Part shown: in pieces, positions 5,706 through 6,407 of the stretch
How the letters are laid out: each line of letters begins with the position of its first letter
How positions within the stretch are numbered: position 1 is the stretch's first letter
Assembly (NCBI GenBank): GCA_902494945.1
Contig: CABUVF010000125.1
Span: 1 to 6,407, forward strand
Source of the DNA: an uncultured Collinsella sp.
GTDB taxonomy: Bacteria > Actinomycetota > Coriobacteriia > Coriobacteriales > Coriobacteriaceae
Length of the DNA: 6,407 nucleotides
Reading direction: 5' to 3'
Notes under the pieces: model-generated
The model's input: only the letters and a program-made list of their open reading frames with translations
The model's database searches: none
What the model was told of the DNA's origin: nothing
Made by a program: the position numbers and the translations under genes

Positions 5706-5837
5706 ATGCAAGTTAAAAATCTATGTGGCCAATGTGATACCGTTGAACCCGCATATCGATACCGCTCAGCCATTCGCCTCGCCCCCGTCGCACGCATCTT
5801 CATTCGGTCTGTCATTATTAATCTAACAATTCTTTGA
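5706..5837 (+). CDS. Possible small ORF between exporter genes (43 aa)
   Basis: Starting 3 bases after the ATPase stop, an ATG opens 43 codons ending at TGA 5835-5837. The product begins MQVKNLCGQC, has Cys7 and Cys10, a basic aromatic middle (YRYRSAIR) and a hydrophobic end (IFIRSVIINLTIL). A purine-rich stretch (AAAGGGCGGG) lies upstream, but its spacing is long for a ribosome site. The frame fills most of the otherwise empty 153-bp gap before the next permease. I recognise no family, and a chance frame in an intergenic region is just as likely. A small membrane or secreted peptide linked to the exporter is only a possibility. Confidence 0.2.
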   Translation: MQVKNLCGQCDTVEPAYRYRSAIRLAPVARIFIRSVIINLTIL

Positions 5838-5856
5838 GGAACGTAGGTGCTTCTGA

Positions 5857-6407
5857 ATGTACTGTCGACTTCTTCTCAAACTAATCCTAAGAGACAGGGC
5901 CGTATGGATTTGTACGCTCGTTCTCGCCGCAGCCTTTTCCGTCCCCATTGCGTTCAATTCACCCATCTACGGGCCCTTCTTTATGAAACAGGGCATGCAG
6001 AGCTTTGTCGACGCATTCAATACGCGCGCGCCCCAGGCCAGCGGCACAGACCTATCTCCAGAGCAGCAAAATGACGCGGAGCTTGCAAGATACGCGAACG
6101 CCGCCCTTGCCGCTCAAACCGACGCCGCCATTCTCGATTCTGCCGAGAGCTACTACGCGCTCATGGACGAAGGCTTCCAATCCGGGTCCATCGTGGGAGA
6201 CCGAGAGACCAATGACGCGGAGCTCGCATATTGCCGTGCCCTGAGCAGCTCCGGCATCACGCACATTCCAGCCTCCGCAAACGACCTGCCATTCCTTTCC
6301 TTCCTGCCTTACGCCATTGCCACGGCGCCGTCTTTCCTTCCCTTCATCCCCTTCCTTCTCTCGTCGATACTCGTGCTCGGCGCCACAAGGCCCGGGACCC
6401 TGGCGGC
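5857..6407 (+). CDS. Second ABC-type permease, N-terminal part (cut by window edge)
   Basis: From the ATG at 5857 the frame stays open for 183 codons to the right edge. The product starts MYCRLLLKLILRDRAVWICT, with a hydrophobic helix at about residues 17-35. It continues with an outside domain of about 110 residues rich in Ala, Glu, Asp and Ser (about 40-145), and then a long hydrophobic run (LPFLSFLPYAIATAPSFLPF and onward, about 147-175) that begins the membrane core. This plan matches each half of the tandem permease upstream: one helix, a variable outside domain, and a proline-rich entry to the membrane core resembling MPPLILLSYLQAALPSLFWL in its second half. The start is supported by AGGTG 7 bases upstream, with an in-frame TGA directly before it. 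Codon use is strongly biased to C-ending codons, unlike the permease upstream. The call is by layout, since the diagnostic C-terminal parts are missing. Confidence 0.6.
   Translation, partial: MYCRLLLKLILRDRAVWICTLVLAAAFSVPIAFNSPIYGPFFMKQGMQSFVDAFNTRAPQASGTDLSPEQQNDAELARYANAALAAQTDAAILDSAESYYALMDEGFQSGSIVGDRETNDAELAYCRALSSSGITHIPASANDLPFLSFLPYAIATAPSFLPFIPFLLSSILVLGATRPGTLA

Noticed and set aside
5736..5764. Direct repeat of GATACCG (5736-5742 and 5758-5764), 22 bp apart; a longer GATACCGCTC match also occurs at 1005-1014
   Set aside because: Matches of 7-10 bases are expected by chance in a window of this size. The two-helical-turn spacing is suggestive but not enough.
1..6407. CRISPR array, insertion-sequence ends or toxin-antitoxin pair
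   Set aside because: No regularly spaced repeats, no transposase and no known toxin family are seen. The XRE/DUF2975 pair resembles a small two-gene module, but DUF2975 is not an established toxin.

Overview
The window looks like a chromosomal segment of a high-GC Gram-positive gut actinobacterium. The style of the citrate synthase and ACT-protein sequences suggests Coriobacteriia (Collinsella-like). That placement is recognition and inference; no rRNA or marker gene is present to prove it.

Layout. (1) Positions 1-703, minus strand: a small UPF0237-type ACT-domain protein followed by the N-terminus of citrate synthase, cut by the window edge. This looks like ordinary housekeeping DNA. A 23-bp inverted repeat overlapping a possible -10 box lies just upstream of the ACT gene. 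(2) Positions 704-1099: about 400 bases with no credible gene, but with several strong GC-rich inverted repeats, two of which are mutually exclusive. (3) Positions 1100-2599, minus strand: a tyrosine recombinase remnant that has the whole catalytic set but no N-terminal half, abutting in frame the stop codon of a small YozG-like XRE regulator, which is preceded by a four-helix DUF2975-type membrane protein. The recombinase remnant marks this as accessory DNA. (4) Positions 2600-2734: a compact divergent control region with a sigma-70-type promoter for the DUF2975/XRE pair, a perfect 7+7 inverted repeat covering its -10 box, and a hairpin in the leader of the rightward operon. (5) Positions 2735-5703, plus strand: an ABC exporter made of an unusual permease of about 740 residues, which is an internal tandem duplication of an ABC-2-like permease, translationally coupled to its ATPase. 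(6) Positions 5704-6407, plus strand: a 150-bp spacer holding a possible 43-codon ORF, then the start of a second permease of similar layout, cut by the right edge.

How the parts may work together (inference): the XRE protein probably represses its own promoter through the palindrome. Because that site lies in the same short divergent region that must drive the exporter, XRE/DUF2975 may be the local switch for one or two related ABC exporters. The exporter substrate cannot be told from the sequence. The most distinctive item is the fused tandem permease and its second, separately encoded relative.
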